Origin: Candidatus Hydrogenedentota bacterium
Lineage (GTDB): Bacteria; Hydrogenedentota; Hydrogenedentia; Hydrogenedentales; CAITNO01
Direction of reading: 5' to 3'
NCBI GenBank assembly: GCA_007124105.1
Contig: SLFT01000334.1
Span: forward strand, 1 to 34,609
Length of the DNA stretch: 34,609 bases
A model generated the notes under the pieces. It was given only the letters and a program-made list of their open reading frames with translations. It was not told where the DNA came from and did no database searches. Made by a program: the position numbers and the translations under genes. Positions 16,546-25,446 of this stretch are shown piece by piece. The first letter of the stretch is position 1, and every line of letters starts with the position of its first letter.

Positions 16546-18909
16546 TTATTCCACCTTTACTGCGTTTACGGGACACACGTCAACGCAGCCGTTACACTGA
16601 ACGCATGTTTCCTGGTCAATCAGATGGGCTTCATACGGCGTCGCTGTAATCGCGCCAGAGGGACAGGCCTGTGCGCATTTGGTGCAGCCGATGCATGTGT
16701 CGGCGTCTATGGTGTACGTAAGCAAGGGGCGACACTTCTTGGCCGGGCAACGTCCGTGGATATGCGCCTCGAATTCGTCCCGGAAATGACGCAGCCCGGT
16801 AAGCACCGGGTTGGGCGCGGTCTTGCCGAGGCCGCACAGGCTTTGTTGTTGGATGACTTCGGCCAGCCGCGTGAGGGCGTCAAGGTCCACTGTATCGCCC
16901 CTGCCCGCGCAAAGGTTGTCGAGCATGGTCAGCAGCTGCGCGGCGCCCACGCGACAGGGTACGCATTTGCCGCAGGATTCCATTTGCGTAAACTCGAGGA
17001 AGTAACGGGCCATCTCGACAATACAGTCGGTGTCGTCCATGACAACCAGGCCGCCTGATCCCATCATGGCGCCCGCTTCAGTCAGCGCTTCATAGTCCAC
17101 AGGCAGGTCGGCCAGCGACGCGGGGATGCAGCCGCCCGACGGGCCGCCTATCTGTACAGCCTTGAACGTGTGCCCCTCGGTAACGTCGCCGCCGGCCTCT
17201 TCCACAATCTGGCGGATGGTCATGCCCATGGGCACTTCGATGAGGCCGCCATGATTGATTTTCCCGGCCAGCGCGAAAACTTTCGCGCCCGGGCTGGTTG
17301 GCGTACCGAGGGCCGCGAAGGCTTCCGGACCGTTCCGGAATATCCAGGGGACCATGGCCAGCGTTTCCACATTGTTCACCAGCGTGGGTTTGCCGTTCAG
17401 GCCGCTGTAGGCCGGGAAGGGTGGACGGAACCGGGGCGAAGGGCGTCGCCCCTCGAGCGACACAATCAGGGCGCTTTCCTCGCCGCATACAAAAGCGCCC
17501 GCGCCTTCGCGCACTTCAGCGTCGAAAAACCGTCCGTCTCCAAGCGCGTTATCTCCGAGCAGACCGGCATTGCGACATTGATCCAATGCAAGGCGCGTAC
17601 GCTCCACGGCCATGGGGTATTCAGAGCGCACATAAAATATACCTTGTTCCGCGCCAACTGCGGCCGCGGCGATGAGCATACCTTCAATGACCCGGTAAGC
17701 GAAGGACTCTAGTAACATGCGGTCCATGAACGCGCCCGGGTCGCCCTCGTCGCCGTTGCAAATAATATATTTCGTGCTGTTGACGGCATTGCGTACGATA
17801 CGCCATTTCTCCGCTGTAGGGAATCCCGCGCCGCCGCGCCCGCGCAAGCCGCTTTTTTCAATCACGTCAATGATGGCATCGCCATTGAGGGGCGCGCCGG
17901 GTTCCGCTGCGGCCATGTCCAGGCAGCGGCGCAGCGCGGCGAAGCCGCCGAGCCGAATATATTCTTCCAGATCGGCGGGGTTCGTCTCGCCCGAGTGTTC
18001 CGTAGCGATGCGACATTGTATGTTCAGGAAATGGGTGATATCCGGTTCACGCGGCGCGACACGGCGCACAGGCGATTCGCTTTCACCCGCGTAAAGTTTT
18101 TCCAGGCGGCGTTCGGCGGCGGCGCGCAGTCGTCCAAACGCGCCGGGCGGTGGGATATGCCGCAGCAGGATGTCACTCACGGCGTCGGTCGTCACTTTGG
18201 TATAGGTGTAAATCTCTTCATCGGGCACAGCAATTTCGATGAGCGGGAGCAGGTGACATAACCCCACACAACTGACTGGTTTCACAACAGCGGGCAACCT
18301 GTAACGCGCCAGCGTTTCGTCCACCACATCACGGATGCGTCCGTTGCCGCCGGCGATACAACACGAGTCAAGACATATCCTTATTTCCGGCGGCGCGTCC
18401 GGCAGGGGACGGGGCCGCCCTTTTTCATCGGCCGCAGCCGCAGTGGCGCGTTCAAAGTCTTCGATCATTTCAAGGACGGTATCCGGTCGCACATGGCCGT
18501 AGGTGATGCCGTCAATCTGTACGGCGGGCGCCAGTGTGCAACAGCCCAGACATTGCACCTTCTGTACCGTATATTGACCCCGCGCATCGGTATCCGCGCC
18601 CGGCGCAATGTCCAGCGCTTTGAGTGAAGCGTCAAAAACGCGCTCGGCGTCTTTCAGATGGCAGGCGGTGCCGTCGCACACGCAGATGGTATGCCGCCCG
18701 CCGGGAGTATCGCGAAACATGGGGAAGAAAGACGCGACGCCGTCGAGATCAGCGGGGGTTATCTCCGTAACGTCGCTGATGCGGCGCAACGCCTCGGGCG
18801 GCAGCCAACGAAAAAGGCGCTGCACGTCCTGCAGGATGGGCAACAGCGCCTGTCTGTCTCGTCCATGTGTTTCGATAATGCGGTCAACTTCGCGCAGGTC
18901 AACATCCAT
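16546..18909 (-). CDS. NuoE-NuoF (HydC-HydB) fusion, NADH:acceptor oxidoreductase flavoprotein with extra ferredoxin domain
   Basis: 787 aa; NuoE thioredoxin-like 2Fe-2S (CDGTACH...CLGCC), second thioredoxin-like 2Fe-2S (CLDSCC...CVGLC), NuoF core (GLRGRGGAGFPTAEKW, CNGDEGDPGAFMDR, ESCGKCVPCR), and two C-terminal 4Fe-4S motifs (CIGCTKCAQACP, CVQCNGCVDVCP). Confidence 0.93.
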   Translation of the reverse strand: MDVDLREVDRIIETHGRDRQALLPILQDVQRLFRWLPPEALRRISDVTEITPADLDGVASFFPMFRDTPGGRHTICVCDGTACHLKDAERVFDASLKALDIAPGADTDARGQYTVQKVQCLGCCTLAPAVQIDGITYGHVRPDTVLEMIEDFERATAAAADEKGRPRPLPDAPPEIRICLDSCCIAGGNGRIRDVVDETLARYRLPAVVKPVSCVGLCHLLPLIEIAVPDEEIYTYTKVTTDAVSDILLRHIPPPGAFGRLRAAAERRLEKLYAGESESPVRRVAPREPDITHFLNIQCRIATEHSGETNPADLEEYIRLGGFAALRRCLDMAAAEPGAPLNGDAIIDVIEKSGLRGRGGAGFPTAEKWRIVRNAVNSTKYIICNGDEGDPGAFMDRMLLESFAYRVIEGMLIAAAAVGAEQGIFYVRSEYPMAVERTRLALDQCRNAGLLGDNALGDGRFFDAEVREGAGAFVCGEESALIVSLEGRRPSPRFRPPFPAYSGLNGKPTLVNNVETLAMVPWIFRNGPEAFAALGTPTSPGAKVFALAGKINHGGLIEVPMGMTIRQIVEEAGGDVTEGHTFKAVQIGGPSGGCIPASLADLPVDYEALTEAGAMMGSGGLVVMDDTDCIVEMARYFLEFTQMESCGKCVPCRVGAAQLLTMLDNLCAGRGDTVDLDALTRLAEVIQQQSLCGLGKTAPNPVLTGLRHFRDEFEAHIHGRCPAKKCRPLLTYTIDADTCIGCTKCAQACPSGAITATPYEAHLIDQETCVQCNGCVDVCPVNAVKVE

Positions 18910-18914
18910 GGCTA

Positions 18915-20666
18915 TTATTGTTCCTCAATGCAGATCAGCGACGTCTCCGTACGCGCGTAAATGCGCCCATTTACAAACGCCGGCGTGGCCACGGTTGTTT
19001 CTTCGAATGTGGGGCGGGCAATCTCTTTGTATTCCTCTGCGTTTTCAAAAATCAATACGCGCCCGTCCATGTCTATGGCATAGATGCGATTGCCCACCAG
19101 GATAGGCGAGGCATAGAAGGGTTCGTCATGTTCATGGACCCACACGATTTCGCCATCCTCCGGACGCAGCCAGACGATCTCGCCGCGCGAGGTAAGCAGG
19201 TAAAAAAATGTATCCGTGGCGAGAGGACTGGCCACGTCCGGCAGGGACTCATAGAATTGCCACAGGATTTCGGGTTCGGCGTCCCCGTCGGCATCGGCGT
19301 CCGGCAGGCGAATAGCGGAGGCGTCAGCGTATTCGTTTGCCACGAAAAACAGACCCGCGCCGTAAGCCGGGCTCGGGCCAACCTCGCCCGCAAGAGAGTC
19401 CACCGACCACAGCAACGCGCCCGTGCGCGGGTTATACACGTCCATGTCGCGTGTGGACACCACCACCAGCAAAGGCGCATCGGGCATACCCACTAGAATA
19501 GGCGACGCCCACGAGATGCGTTCGCGCTCCTGTTTCCAGACCTCAGTTCCGTCGCGCAGGTCAAAAGCGAACAACGCGCCCTCCTGGCGCTGGTCATATT
19601 GCACGATGAGCAGGTCTTCGTAAATAATCAGCGACGATGAATGGCCGTAATGGTTATCGGGAACGCCCAAATGCTTTTCCCAAAGAATACCGCCGTTGTG
19701 ATCGAGGCAGGCCAGGTGGCCCGTGCCGAAGACAGCGCAGACGACATTGCCTTGCGCCGCCACGGTGGGCGCGGCCCAGCCTGTGTCGTCGTTCACACGG
19801 GGCGGTTCCACCGGTATACGGGTTCCGATGGGCGTTCGCCACAGTAGATCGCCCGTATCAGCGTCAAAAGCGTACACTTCACGGCGGTCCTCATCGGCGC
19901 CGCTCAGGTAAACCCGGTCGCCCCAGACCACCGGCGAGTTGAACCCCGGCAAGGGCGGCGCGACTTTCCAGCGGATATTTTTGCCCGACGCAACGTCCCA
20001 GCTGGTAGGCGCGTTGGTATGCCGTGCAACGCCATAGCCGCCCGGCCCCCGGAAAGACGGCCATTGGTCAAGCGCCTCTTCCCATGAGGGGACGACCAGT
20101 TCCAAGTCTTCTGGCGCGGCAATGGCTTCTTCCTCGGCGGCGGCCAGTTCGGCTTCCGTCGGCAATGGAATATCGAGACGGGTGAACACGGCGGCGAGCA
20201 ACGCGGCGAAAAGCCACAAGCCGCCCATGAACATCAGCAACTCACGCGCCCGGGCCTGATCCGTCCAATAATACTTCTGGGGCGTTTCGGCGGTGGGCGC
20301 CGGCAACCGGGGCCGACAATTGGCGGCGACGCGCAACGCCGCAGCGAAGGTCAACCCCGCAATCAGCGCCAACAGTCCGCCGATGCGCAGCATCCGCTGA
20401 CTGGTGAAAAATGCGGCGCGCGCCAACAGGTCCAGATTTCGGATGGCGTCAATGGTTTCAGCATCCGTTTCAGATGAACCGGTCACTTGCGAACGCAACC
20501 GCGCCAGATCGGGATGCTCGAGTGTATCAATACCGCGAACCTGCCAGTAATTGACAATCAGCAGCGACGATACAACAAGACAAAATAAACCGGACACTGT
20601 TGCAACAACAACAGCCGCGCGCAGTAGTACGTCGTTGGTCTTAAAACGTGTTTGTTCTTTTTGCAT
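18915..20666 (-). CDS. membrane-anchored PQQ-like beta-propeller repeat protein
   Basis: ATG at 20666 with AAGGA upstream; about two N-terminal TM helices, a third hydrophobic segment, then repeated GxxLW/VYAFDADTGDLLWR-type blades (VYAFDADTGDLLWRTPIG, LFAFDLRDGTEVWKQ, VYNPRTGALLWSVD). Confidence 0.85.
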   Translation of the reverse strand: MQKEQTRFKTNDVLLRAAVVVATVSGLFCLVVSSLLIVNYWQVRGIDTLEHPDLARLRSQVTGSSETDAETIDAIRNLDLLARAAFFTSQRMLRIGGLLALIAGLTFAAALRVAANCRPRLPAPTAETPQKYYWTDQARARELLMFMGGLWLFAALLAAVFTRLDIPLPTEAELAAAEEEAIAAPEDLELVVPSWEEALDQWPSFRGPGGYGVARHTNAPTSWDVASGKNIRWKVAPPLPGFNSPVVWGDRVYLSGADEDRREVYAFDADTGDLLWRTPIGTRIPVEPPRVNDDTGWAAPTVAAQGNVVCAVFGTGHLACLDHNGGILWEKHLGVPDNHYGHSSSLIIYEDLLIVQYDQRQEGALFAFDLRDGTEVWKQERERISWASPILVGMPDAPLLVVVSTRDMDVYNPRTGALLWSVDSLAGEVGPSPAYGAGLFFVANEYADASAIRLPDADADGDAEPEILWQFYESLPDVASPLATDTFFYLLTSRGEIVWLRPEDGEIVWVHEHDEPFYASPILVGNRIYAIDMDGRVLIFENAEEYKEIARPTFEETTVATPAFVNGRIYARTETSLICIEEQ

Positions 20667-20781
20667 TGTATTCCTTGCTAACGCCCACCAGGGAATATAG
20701 ATCATCGTTATAACGCGCGTACAAGGCGGCTAGTATAACACAGCATTTTAATTGTTGAACAAGAGCCTAAGAACGTGCTGA

Positions 20782-22068
20782 TTATTTCTCCGGCGGCTCG
20801 ACTGGACAATACTTGAAGCAGCGGGCGCAGCTGAGACACGCCCCCTTGTCTATGGTGTAGTCGCGGGCGTGACGCAGCACGGACAGGCGGAACAGGCGCG
20901 CGCACAGGGCGATGCCCATAAACGCGCCCAGTGCGGCGCCGGCGACCTTAAAGCGTTCATTGAGCGCGTGGGCCTCGGCATAAAGGACAGTTGCGGGTTC
21001 GTCGCCTTCGCGGAAGGCCTCGCTCTCTGTGGTCATTTCATCGTAAACGCCCGCTTCTTCGGCGGCGATGCGCTCGGCGAGGCGCACGGTGGGATGCATG
21101 CGCGACAACGTGGGATGAGCGCTCCATCCGATGCCCGCCGCGAACAAAATGGCTATCGGCGCGACAAGCAGCAGTTTGCCCAGCCGCAGCGCCCCTGCCC
21201 TGCGCGGTTCGGCGTCGGCGGGTTCAGGCGGAATAATGGCGTTATAAGGGCACGCGTTTTCACACAGGCGGCATTGTACGCATTCATCGGGCGTGATGGT
21301 AGCGTGACGCCGCGCAAAGATGGCGATCCAGCGCAGCAACACGCCGTAGGGGCATAAGTAGCGGCAGTAGGGACGGGCAATAAAAATGCCTGCGCCCAGG
21401 ATAATCCCGCCCGCCAGAAGCATGTTAAAACTGCCGCCCAATCGGAAGAATCCGACAAAGGGGTCATAGCGGCATATAAGGAACCCGGCGCCCACGGCCA
21501 CGCCCATTACGGTGATGCCGAGATAGAGATAGGCGAGCATGCCCAGCGCGGCATCCACCGGCTTGGGCACCTGCACCGGATGCACCGCGAAGATTTCCTG
21601 GGCAGCGCCCAACGGGCACGCCGCCGCGCAGAACACACGTCCAAAATACAAGGCGGCAACAAGGGGCAACAGAAAGAAAGCGGCCACCAGAAACGTCAGC
21701 ACATGGCCGGTGCCGATATAGGCGTTTAATACATTTTGCAGTGAACCCACCGAACAGACGCAGCCCTGCCGATAAAAACCGAAGTAGGCCAGCGCAAAGA
21801 AGGACAGGGCCAATACCCAGTTGCGCGACCGGCGGCGCAGTACAGCCCACGCCGTGAGCGCCAGTACTCCTGTCAGCAGCGCAATATCCAGCCAGGGCGG
21901 CGTCAATGCGTCCGGCGGCAGGTGCATGTCTTCGTGTTCGTAGCCCGTGCTGAACTCCGGCATGGGGAACCGAAACTCCGCGTTGGCCGTACCAGTCAAT
22001 AACGCCGACCATAAAAGCAGGAAGAGCACTACCCTTCTGTATACTATAGCGCGTTTCCCCATGGCCAT
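20782..22068 (-). CDS. NosR/NapH-like polytopic membrane 4Fe-4S protein
   Basis: 428 aa; multiple TM helices, VFCAAACPLGAAQE and CRYLCPYGVLLRW (CX3CP pair), CVQCRLCENACP and CLSCARCFKYCP ferredoxin motifs. TGATG overlap with the upstream gene. Confidence 0.85.
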   Translation of the reverse strand: MAMGKRAIVYRRVVLFLLLWSALLTGTANAEFRFPMPEFSTGYEHEDMHLPPDALTPPWLDIALLTGVLALTAWAVLRRRSRNWVLALSFFALAYFGFYRQGCVCSVGSLQNVLNAYIGTGHVLTFLVAAFFLLPLVAALYFGRVFCAAACPLGAAQEIFAVHPVQVPKPVDAALGMLAYLYLGITVMGVAVGAGFLICRYDPFVGFFRLGGSFNMLLAGGIILGAGIFIARPYCRYLCPYGVLLRWIAIFARRHATITPDECVQCRLCENACPYNAIIPPEPADAEPRRAGALRLGKLLLVAPIAILFAAGIGWSAHPTLSRMHPTVRLAERIAAEEAGVYDEMTTESEAFREGDEPATVLYAEAHALNERFKVAGAALGAFMGIALCARLFRLSVLRHARDYTIDKGACLSCARCFKYCPVEPPEK

Positions 22069-22628
22069 CAGGCGCCTTCCCCAGCGTTTTCATCGTACTT
22101 CAATACATAGGCGCGGCTCAGCGGGATACGTTCGATGGCGTTCGAGGGACAATCGCGCGCGATGGCGCATTCATTACAGTGAGCGCAGAGATCGCGCTTG
22201 ATTTGCAGATAAAGCGACCCGTTGCCAAACTGGCCGCAGCCTTTCACGCATTTCCCACAACCGATGCACAAGTCCTCGTCAATGGAATAGGCGAAATAGG
22301 GTTCTTCCACAAAACGGCGCGTAATGGCTGCTGTGGGGCAGAGTTCGTTCTCGGCGCCCGTGTCCAGCGCGGGCGCGGCGGGTTGCAGATAGCCGCTGCA
22401 CAAGTCGCAGTAGCCGCATATCTTTGTGGCGTGTACACATTTCACCGCCGAGGGGTTCAGTACGCAGTGCGTGGCGCAACGACCGCATTGGGTGCATTTG
22501 TGTGGGTCTATCTGCCACACCCACTTTTCCGCCGACGGCGATGCGGCCATCCAGACCCCGCCGCCAAGAGCGGCCACGGCGGCGGCGCGTATGAATTCGC
22601 GGCGGCCAGGTTTCGTCTCCGTACTCAT
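22068..22628 (-). CDS. Tat-type exported polyferredoxin
   Basis: 186 aa; GRREFIRAAAVAALGG twin-Arg leader; CTQCGRCATHC, CGYCDLC, CIGCGKCVKGC, CAHCNECAIARDCP motifs. ATGA overlap with the NHL gene stop. Confidence 0.88.
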   Translation of the reverse strand: MSTETKPGRREFIRAAAVAALGGGVWMAASPSAEKWVWQIDPHKCTQCGRCATHCVLNPSAVKCVHATKICGYCDLCSGYLQPAAPALDTGAENELCPTAAITRRFVEEPYFAYSIDEDLCIGCGKCVKGCGQFGNGSLYLQIKRDLCAHCNECAIARDCPSNAIERIPLSRAYVLKYDENAGEGA

Positions 22629-23674
22629 TCTTTTTCCTTTCCTGCGTCAATCGGCTCAAAGACCAGTATGGCGCGCAAGGGGCCGTGCAACACCAGGATA
22701 CGGTCATTGGTGTCCACGGCCAGGTCGCGAATGGGCGCCGGGTCAGCCGGGAACTCCGCGGCGTTCCAGCCCGCGTTCAAATGTTCCGACGTTGCCGCCA
22801 CGCCGGCAAAGGAGCGGTCGGCGGCAAAGGTCTTCACGCGATTGATGCCCTTCTCCGCTGTTACCAACGTACCGTTGCTCTTAAACGCAATATGGATGGG
22901 ATTGCAGCAGCCGGGAAACTGATGCGTCGCGAAACCCGGCTGATGCCAGGCGGTCAGCAACGCGCCGTCCGCGCGGTATTTTTCCACCCCGAGTTTTCCC
23001 GGGTTGGAAACCCACAATGCGCCCATTGCGTCAAAGGCCACATCCAAATAGTGACTTGGAACAACGAATCCGATACTATCCCGTTCAGGATCGCGCTCAC
23101 CGATTGTATTTAGTATTTGACCGTCATGGGTATAGCGATAAACGCGCGCATTGCCCGCATCGGCGACAAACACATGGTTTTCATCCACCACAATTTCGGT
23201 GGTCCAGGCGCGTTCGCCCAGGGTTTCCCAGTTGGTGTGATGTTCTCCCGTGTCGCTGAATACAGCCAGATGGTCGCGCATACCGAGATACATCGTACCG
23301 TCCGGCGCTACGGCAACACAGTCAGGGCGCCCATCAATCTCATGGCGCGCCTGTTCGCGTCCTGTTTCGTCCAGCATGAGCAACGCCCCCTCGCCTGTTG
23401 CCCACAGGCGACCTTCGCTGTCTACAGCGAGTCCGGAGGGATTGTCCAGTTCCAGCGCGATGCGCGCCGTCTCATGGTAGCGCACATCGTCATCAGCCAC
23501 GGCCTCGTAGCGCGAAACATCATATACCAGCGCTTCGCCCGGTTCGTCGGGACGGTCCGTCATGAACAGCGCAAGCGTCAACGCCACCACCGCGATGGCG
23601 AGAACCGCCCACGCCCAGTCAGGTATCATTCTTTGTTGTTTATGCTGCATGGGATTTTCTTTGTAAGGAAACAT
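22625..23674 (-). CDS. membrane-anchored NHL-repeat beta-propeller protein
   Basis: N-terminal TM helix (WAWAVLAIAVVALTLALFM); repeated PSGLAVDSEGRLWATG / PDCVAVAPDGTMYLG / TEIVVDENHVFVADAGNARVYRYTHDG blades. Start could be 23674 or 23650. Confidence 0.82.
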   Translation of the reverse strand: MFPYKENPMQHKQQRMIPDWAWAVLAIAVVALTLALFMTDRPDEPGEALVYDVSRYEAVADDDVRYHETARIALELDNPSGLAVDSEGRLWATGEGALLMLDETGREQARHEIDGRPDCVAVAPDGTMYLGMRDHLAVFSDTGEHHTNWETLGERAWTTEIVVDENHVFVADAGNARVYRYTHDGQILNTIGERDPERDSIGFVVPSHYLDVAFDAMGALWVSNPGKLGVEKYRADGALLTAWHQPGFATHQFPGCCNPIHIAFKSNGTLVTAEKGINRVKTFAADRSFAGVAATSEHLNAGWNAAEFPADPAPIRDLAVDTNDRILVLHGPLRAILVFEPIDAGKEKE

Positions 23675-23741
23675 CCCTGTTCCGGTATATTATTTCGCGC
23701 CGCTTTTCACGGATAAACAGCGCTATGGTGTGTCATACGCC

Positions 23742-24821
23742 TCAATCTTGTTCAGCAAGACGCGCGGCACGGTCGGCCACATTGAGCGCGTCAAGCAAGT
23801 CATCGAGGTCGCCTTCAAGAATCTCGCGCAATTTGTAAAGCGAGAGTTGGATGCGATGGTCAGTGACTCGGTTTTCGGGGAAATTATAGGTGCGGATTTT
23901 TTCGCTGCGGTCGCCCGTACGCACCTGGCTGCGGCGGTCCTCGGCGCGCGCGTCTGCGCCCTCACGAATTTTGATGTCCAGCAACCGCGCGCGCAACACG
24001 CGCAACGCCTGCGCCTTGTTTTTGTGTTGCGATTTTTCGTCCTGGCACATCACGACCAGGCCGGTGGGCTTATGGGTAATGCGCACGGCGGAATCAGTGG
24101 TGTTTACGCTCTGACCGCCCGGCCCCGAGGAACGGTACACGTCAATCTGCAAATCGTTGGGGTCAATGGCGACATCCACTTCCTCCGCTTCAGGCAGCAC
24201 GGCCACTGTCACGGCGGATGTGTGAATGCGCCCCTGCGTTTCCGTGTCAGGCACGCGCTGCACCCGATGTACGCCGCCCTCCCATTTCATCAGGCTGTAC
24301 ACGCTGTCGCCAGTGATTTGGAAACAGACTTCCTTGAATCCGCCCAGTCCCGTGGGATTCGAGTTCATCACCTCGATTTTCCAGCCGCGAATCTCGGCAA
24401 ATCGGGAATACATGCGGAACAGGTTGGCGGCAAACAAGCCCGCTTCTTCTCCGCCGGTGCCCGCTCTTATCTCCACGATGGTATTCTTTTCGTCGTTGGG
24501 ATCCTTAGGCACGAGAAGCAGACGTAATTCCTCCTCGCGTCCTTCCAACGACACCTTCAACCGGTCGTACTCTTCGTGAGCAAACGCGAGCATTTCCGGA
24601 TCGGTTTCATCGCGGATTACCCGCTGTGCCTCACGCAACCCTTCTTCCTCGCGTTGATATCGCGCAAATGCCTGCACCAGGTCAGACAGCTCCGCATATT
24701 TGCGGGCGTGTTTCTGGTACACATCGGGATTCATGGCCACTTCGGGCGTGGCCATGGTATCAGCCAGACGCTGATGATCGGCTGTAAGCGCCTCGAGTTT
24801 CTCGCGCAATCGCGCTTCCAT
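23742..24821 (-). CDS. prfA: peptide chain release factor 1
   Basis: 359 aa; RVPDTETQGRIHTSAVTVAVLPE and SSGPGGQSVNTTDSAVRITH (GGQ motif). Confidence 0.96.
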   Translation of the reverse strand: MEARLREKLEALTADHQRLADTMATPEVAMNPDVYQKHARKYAELSDLVQAFARYQREEEGLREAQRVIRDETDPEMLAFAHEEYDRLKVSLEGREEELRLLLVPKDPNDEKNTIVEIRAGTGGEEAGLFAANLFRMYSRFAEIRGWKIEVMNSNPTGLGGFKEVCFQITGDSVYSLMKWEGGVHRVQRVPDTETQGRIHTSAVTVAVLPEAEEVDVAIDPNDLQIDVYRSSGPGGQSVNTTDSAVRITHKPTGLVVMCQDEKSQHKNKAQALRVLRARLLDIKIREGADARAEDRRSQVRTGDRSEKIRTYNFPENRVTDHRIQLSLYKLREILEGDLDDLLDALNVADRAARLAEQD

Positions 24822-24827
24822 GAACGA

Positions 24828-25088
24828 TTATTCGCCGGATTTTGCGGCGGCGCCAAACTTCTTCTGAAACCGTTCCACGCGCCCTTCACTGTCCACAAAC
24901 TTCTGTTTGCCTGTGAAAAACGGATGGGAATGGCTCGAAAGATCGAGGGTGTACAGCGGATATTCCTTGCCTTCATATTCGGTTGTACGCGTGGTCTCCA
25001 CCGTCGAGCGGGTCAACCACTTGACGTTTGCGCCAACGTCCATGAATACGACTTCGCGATAATTCTCGGGATGAATGCCCTTTTTCAC
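24828..25088 (-). CDS. rpmE2: 50S ribosomal protein L31, type B (cysteine-free)
   Basis: GTG start at 25088 with AAGGAG 9 nt upstream; [29 protein letters not shown]...[29 protein letters not shown]; no zinc-ribbon cysteines. Confidence 0.92.
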   Translation of the reverse strand: MKKGIHPENYREVVFMDVGANVKWLTRSTVETTRTTEYEGKEYPLYTLDLSSHSHPFFTGKQKFVDSEGRVERFQKKFGAAAKSGE

Positions 25089-25195
25089 GACCTGTATCTC
25101 CTTAAACACGCTAACTCTATTTAACTGGGATTGGGGGGAAGGATAGACATGCGCCAACGCTGTAACGTTATTCCACATCACAGGCTAGCGTGCGT

Positions 25196-25225
25196 AGTGT
25201 ACCATAGACACAGGCGGCTTCGCAA
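25196..25225 (-). promoter_or_regulatory. putative sigma70-type promoter for rpmE-prfA
   Basis: Minus strand TTGCGA - 18 nt - TACACT, about 110 nt upstream of the rpmE start. Confidence 0.4.
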
Positions 25226-25446
25226 CATGAGAACGGATGCATTCGGCCTTCTGTTTCTGCGCGTCCGCGTCTTCTTTTTGACGGAGCGAGTGTGGATGAC
25301 CCCCGGCGACGGGCCGGGAAATTATTGGATAGGATGCTCTTGCAGCGATAGGGTATACTGCCGTTAATGTTTTTGTCTGCCGAACATACGGTAGATTTCA
25401 ACTTTAATGCAAGCGTACGATGCGAAAGACAAGGGAGGTATCTACC

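Noticed and set aside
16042-17058. 338-aa plus-strand ORF
   Set aside because: Antisense to the NuoG/GltD-like and NuoEF genes, which have dense Fe-S and flavin motifs; no protein-family signal on this strand.
15001-18909. Interpretation as an FeFe-hydrogenase (HydABC) operon
   Set aside because: No H-cluster signature motifs (TSCCPxW, MPCxxKxxE, ExMACxxGCxxGGG) occur in either protein; only the diaphorase/Fe-S parts are present.
15001-22628. Interpretation as respiratory complex I
   Set aside because: No NuoH/L/M/N or NuoB/C/D/I-type genes are present; the membrane component is NosR/NapH-like, not a Nuo antiporter-like subunit.
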